A stretch of DNA of 64,000 nucleotides from Carex sylvatica (taxonomy: Eukaryota; Streptophyta; Magnoliopsida; Poales; Cyperaceae), in NCBI GenBank assembly GCA_964058845.1, contig CAXKVR010000025.1, positions 1 through 64,000 on the forward strand. The letters are read 5' to 3'. Position 1 is the first letter of the stretch, and every line of letters starts with the position of its first letter. The translations under genes were made by a program, and so were the position numbers. The notes beneath the pieces were generated by a model. That model did not search any database, was not told the origin of the DNA, and was given only the letters and a program-made list of their open reading frames with translations. This document shows, in pieces, positions 60,804 to 64,000 of this stretch.

Positions 60804-62669
60804 CCGATATTTTTAAAAATACTCAAAAAATAAAACAAAATATTAAGAATAACCGGAATTTGAGAAAAATTTAAAAAATACCCAAACCGTACAGAATATT
60901 TACGGTTTGAAATTAAAATTCCGAACCGTATAGAATATTTACGGTTTGAAATTTTTTTTTTTTTTTAGGAGGGTTTAGAGTTTATTGGAATTTAGTTTAG
61001 TTTGTGTTTGGAGATTATGTTATTCAGTTTGTTTGGAATTTAGATTAGTTTGAATTGTTAAGTTAGAGGTTTGTATGAATTGTTAAGTTAGAGTATTTCT
61101 GAGCCCAACTTTGCAGTCTTAACATCGTAGAACAAGACTGTGAAGTTCCATACAAAACATGTGAAAATGTCTTGCGATGTTGACCAGAGATGCAAAGTTG
61201 GGCTCAGAAGCACTCCTTCAGCAGTTCGGGCAATTTTTGAGAGATAATATCTCACGATCTGTTTTGAGATTTTGTATGAAACTTCACAGCCTTGTTCTAC
61301 GATGTTAAGACTGCATGTCAGTCAATTTTCATAATTTTTGAAGATGTCTTGCTATGTTACCCAGATATGCAAAGTTGGGCTCAGAAGCACTCCTTCAGCA
61401 GTTCGGGTAATTTTTGAGAGATGATATCTCACGATCTGTTTTCACAGTCTTGTTCTACGATGTTAAGACTGTATGTCGGTCAATTTTCATAATTTTTGAA
61501 GATGTCTTGCTATGTTAACCACAGATGCAAAGTTGGGCTCAAAAACACTCCTTCAGCAGTTCGGGCAAATTTTGAGAGATGATATCTCACGATCTGTTTT
61601 GAGATTTTGTATAAAACTTCACAGCCTTGTTCTACGATGTTAAGACTGTATGTCAGTCAATTTTCATAATTTTTGAAGATGTCTTGCTATGTTACCCAGA
61701 TATGCAAAGTTGGGCTCACAAGCACTCCTTCAGCAGTTCGGGTAATTTTTAAGAGATGATATCTCACGATCTGTTTTGAGATTTTTCTATGAAACTTCAC
61801 AGTCTTGTTCTACGATGTTAAGTCTGCATGTCGGTCAATTTTCATGATTTTTGAAGATGTCTTGCTATGTTAACCAGAGATGCAAAGTTGGGCTCAGAAG
61901 CACTCCTTCAGCAGTTCAGGTAATTTTTGAGAGATGATATCTCACGGTCTGTTTTGAGATTTTGTACGAAATTTCACAGCCTTGTTCTACAATGTTAAGA
62001 CTGCATGTCAGTCAATTTTCATAATTTTTGAAGATGTCTTGCTATGTTACCCAGATATGCAAAGTTGGGCTCATAAGCACTCCTTCAGCAGTTCGGGCAA
62101 TTTTTGAAAGATGATATCTCACGATCTGTTTTGAGATTTTGTATAAAACTTCGCAGTATTATTCTACGATGTTAAGAATACATGTCAGTCAATTTTCATA
62201 ATTTTTGAAGATGTCCTGCTATGTTAACCAGAGGTGCAAAATTGGCCTCAGAGGCACTCCTTCAGCAGTTTCGGACAATTTTTGACAGATGATATCTCAC
62301 GATCTGTTTTAACCAGAGGTGCAAAGTTGGGCTCAAAAGCACTCTAACTTAACAATTCATACAAACCTCTAACTTAATAATTCAAACTAATCTAAATTTC
62401 AAACAAACTGAATAATATAATCTCCAAACACAAACTAAACTAAATTCCAATAAACCCTAAACCCTCTTAAAAAAAAAAAAAATTCAAACCGTAAATATTC
62501 TATACGGTTTGGAAAAAAAAAATCTGGACCGTAGATATTCTATACGGTTCGAAATTTTAATTCCAAACCGTAAATATTATGTACGGTTTGGGCATTTTTA
62601 AAAGTTTTCTCAAATTCCGGTTATTCTTTATATTTTGTTTTATTTTTTGGGTATATTTAAAAATGTCGG
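60804..62669. mobile_element. 1.87-kb CCGA-terminus MULE-type element carrying a tandem array
   Basis: Exact 9-bp duplication CATTTAAGG (60795-60803, 62670-62678). Ends CCGATATTTTTAAAAATAC and CCGACATTTTTAAATATACC match the coding MULE terminus. The terminal inverted repeats are long (about 320-370 bp), holding three ACGGTTTG(G/A)A-type motifs, a poly(T/A) run and AGTTTAGTTTGTGTTTGGAG, and extend into the first array unit. No transposase is encoded. Confidence 0.88.
61180..62345. repeat. ~175-bp tandem repeat array, about 7 copies
   Basis: Units marked by GATGCAAAGTTGGGCTC or GATATGCAAAGTTGGGCTC begin near 61189, 61363, 61524, 61699, 61879, 62054 and 62232, with a last partial start near 62327. 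Each contains ACTCCTTCAGCAGTTCGGG, GATATCTCACGATCTG and TTGTTCTACGATGTTAAG. ACCAGAGATG and CCCAGATATG starts alternate, indicating a dimeric higher-order unit of about 350 bp. The third start is early because the preceding unit lacks about 25 bp. Confidence 0.9.
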
Positions 62670-62678
62670 CATTTAAGG

Positions 62679-64000
62679 TGTTTACAAATTTGCCGTATCT
62701 GTTATATATAATTTTTATCCTTCAATTTTTTCGTTTCATACTCTTAAGAGCTAAAATATTTTCTTTTAAAAAATATTTATTTATAAAACTTGGATAAAGT
62801 TCAACACTTTTAATTTATGTAATGCTATTTTTTAATCTATTTCTAAATTATGTATTGGTATTTCAATTTTTTTATAAGAATATTTTTTTCCTATTATGTA
62901 ATGTTAATTTAGGGTGTTCATCGGTTCGGTTCGGTTTAAATTAAAGTTTTATTCGGTTATTAAAAATCAAACCGAAATAGAATAAGATCTGAATCGAACA
63001 AACTAAAGTACATTTGATTTGTTCTTTTGAACAGAAATAAAATATTAATCATAAAAATATTTATTTATTTTTATAAATTTTTGATTTTTTTTAAATTGAT
63101 TTAAATTTTTTTGTTTGGTTCGATTTAACCGGTTTTAAACCAAACTAACTAATATATATTATGTCGTAAGTATTTTATTTTTTTACATTCTTGGTTCGAA
63201 TGGAGATGGGTTTAAATTTTTTGATTTGTTCGTCTAACCGGTTTTAAATTTTTAAACCAAACCAAATTGTACTATCATTAAAGAGAAAATTGGTTAGTTG
63301 TCGCTCCAAAACCATCAAATTTGAAAAATGTCATCCCGAAATTTGAAATTGTAATAATGCCACTCTAAACTTTATTAATTTTTAATTTTGTCACTCCAAA
63401 TAATTAATGACTAAAATACCCTCCCTTCTTCTCCTACCTCCTCTTCTTCTTTATATTCTCCTTCCATGACCATGATCATAATCAAATTGAACCCGAATTT
63501 AGCCTGAAAATAAATGGTAACGGTCCAAAATTATAGACCGAGTCGAATGGAAATTAAATGGGCTATTTTGTAAAGTCGCCAAATAGCCGACGCCTTTTTT
63601 TCTGAATTAGAATCACATTCTCTCCTGCCATTACAACGATATATTCAGGATTCGAGAATAATTATGTGAAATATAAATATAAATTTTTAATTTATAGTAA
63701 TATATTATATGTTAATAAATAAAATAAATCGTAAAATTGATAATAATATGCGACAAATATTGAATTGATTTGACAATTCGTCGATTAAAAATTATTTGAA
63801 AAATATTAAAAAAAAAAGATTAATTATGTCATACTACCGATATTATTGGAAAACTAACACACTTCAATTGTTATTTAATATTGAAATATGAAGTTTTTCA
63901 ATTTCGGCTTTATAATTTGAGAGCTTTTTTTTTCTATTTTCGATATGGCCATAGTCATGAGAAATGAATATAAAGAAGAAGAGAGGGTAGGAGAAGAAGA
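62679..64000. other. spacer to window end, no gene seen
   Basis: Contains a GGTTCGGTTCGGTTT / AAACCGAA-type inverted low-complexity region (62915-63265, with AACCGGTTTTAAA at 63128 and 63236) and a repeat-like stretch 63290-63420 with TCACTCCAAA motifs. The last 100 bp are AG-rich. No coding sequence is supported. Confidence 0.35.

Noticed and set aside
1..64000. CRISPR arrays, bacterial operons, prophage, tRNA or rRNA genes
   Set aside because: The window is plant nuclear DNA. The tandem arrays (42.3, 51.9, 61.2 kb) lack the short-repeat/unique-spacer pattern, and no RNA gene could be recognised by eye.

Overview
This window comes from a flowering plant nuclear genome, most likely a eudicot. 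It is AT-rich, its genes are split by many short GT-AG introns, and it is full of plant transposon classes (Copia, LINE, MULE, hAT, CACTA-like). Four host genes can be supported, all on the minus strand. They are the first exon of a choline-phosphate cytidylyltransferase (576-796, the rest lies off the left edge), a complete six-exon 4-coumarate:CoA ligase-like gene (18987-23221, 549 aa), a complete eleven-exon OSCA/CSC1-type channel gene (29411-34669, 759 aa) and a complete fourteen-exon vacuolar-glucose/xylose-symporter-like MFS transporter (55312-60280, 503 aa). They look like independent housekeeping or metabolic genes, not a pathway cluster.

Layout. 1-2.2 kb: CCT 5' end and its promoter side. 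2.2-10.6 kb: small DNA transposons (a 180-bp MITE, a 1.6-kb TIR element, a 776-bp hAT, three hairpin elements), an inverted repeat and a gene-leader-like duplicated stretch. 11.1-16.7 kb: a mutated, reverse-oriented Copia element with one short LTR, a tRNA-Met-type primer site, a scrambled 3' end and 260-bp flanking direct repeats. 16.7-23.2 kb: the CoA-ligase gene and its downstream spacer. 24.5-28.4 kb: a CACTA-like terminus, an LTR remnant, an ABC-transporter gene fragment split by a hAT insertion, and MULE relics. 29.4-34.7 kb: the OSCA gene. 36.4-41.1 kb: a MULE-type element stuffed with eight long palindromic elements separated by (TA)n. 43.5-47.4 kb: a MULE with a damaged MURA transposase gene. 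47.9-50.2 kb: LINE fragments. 51.4-52.3 kb: an unexplained leader-like and repeated stretch. 53.2-54.4 kb: a decayed FAR1/MULE transposase relic. 55.3-60.3 kb: the sugar transporter, with a MITE directly upstream. 60.8-62.7 kb: a 1.9-kb TIR element filled with a ~175-bp tandem repeat.

The main theme is Mutator-like activity. Seven insertions can be delimited by exact 9-bp direct repeats read from the sequence, one more by a 10-bp repeat and one by a 9-bp repeat with one mismatch. Three large elements share a CCGA-type terminus: one coding, one serving as a landing pad for hairpin elements, one carrying a satellite-like array. I found no evidence for a new enzymatic or defence system. The more unusual content is structural: the nested palindrome array, the satellite-bearing MULE and the template-switched Copia end. 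Exon boundaries were called by eye from splice consensus, reading frame and family conservation.
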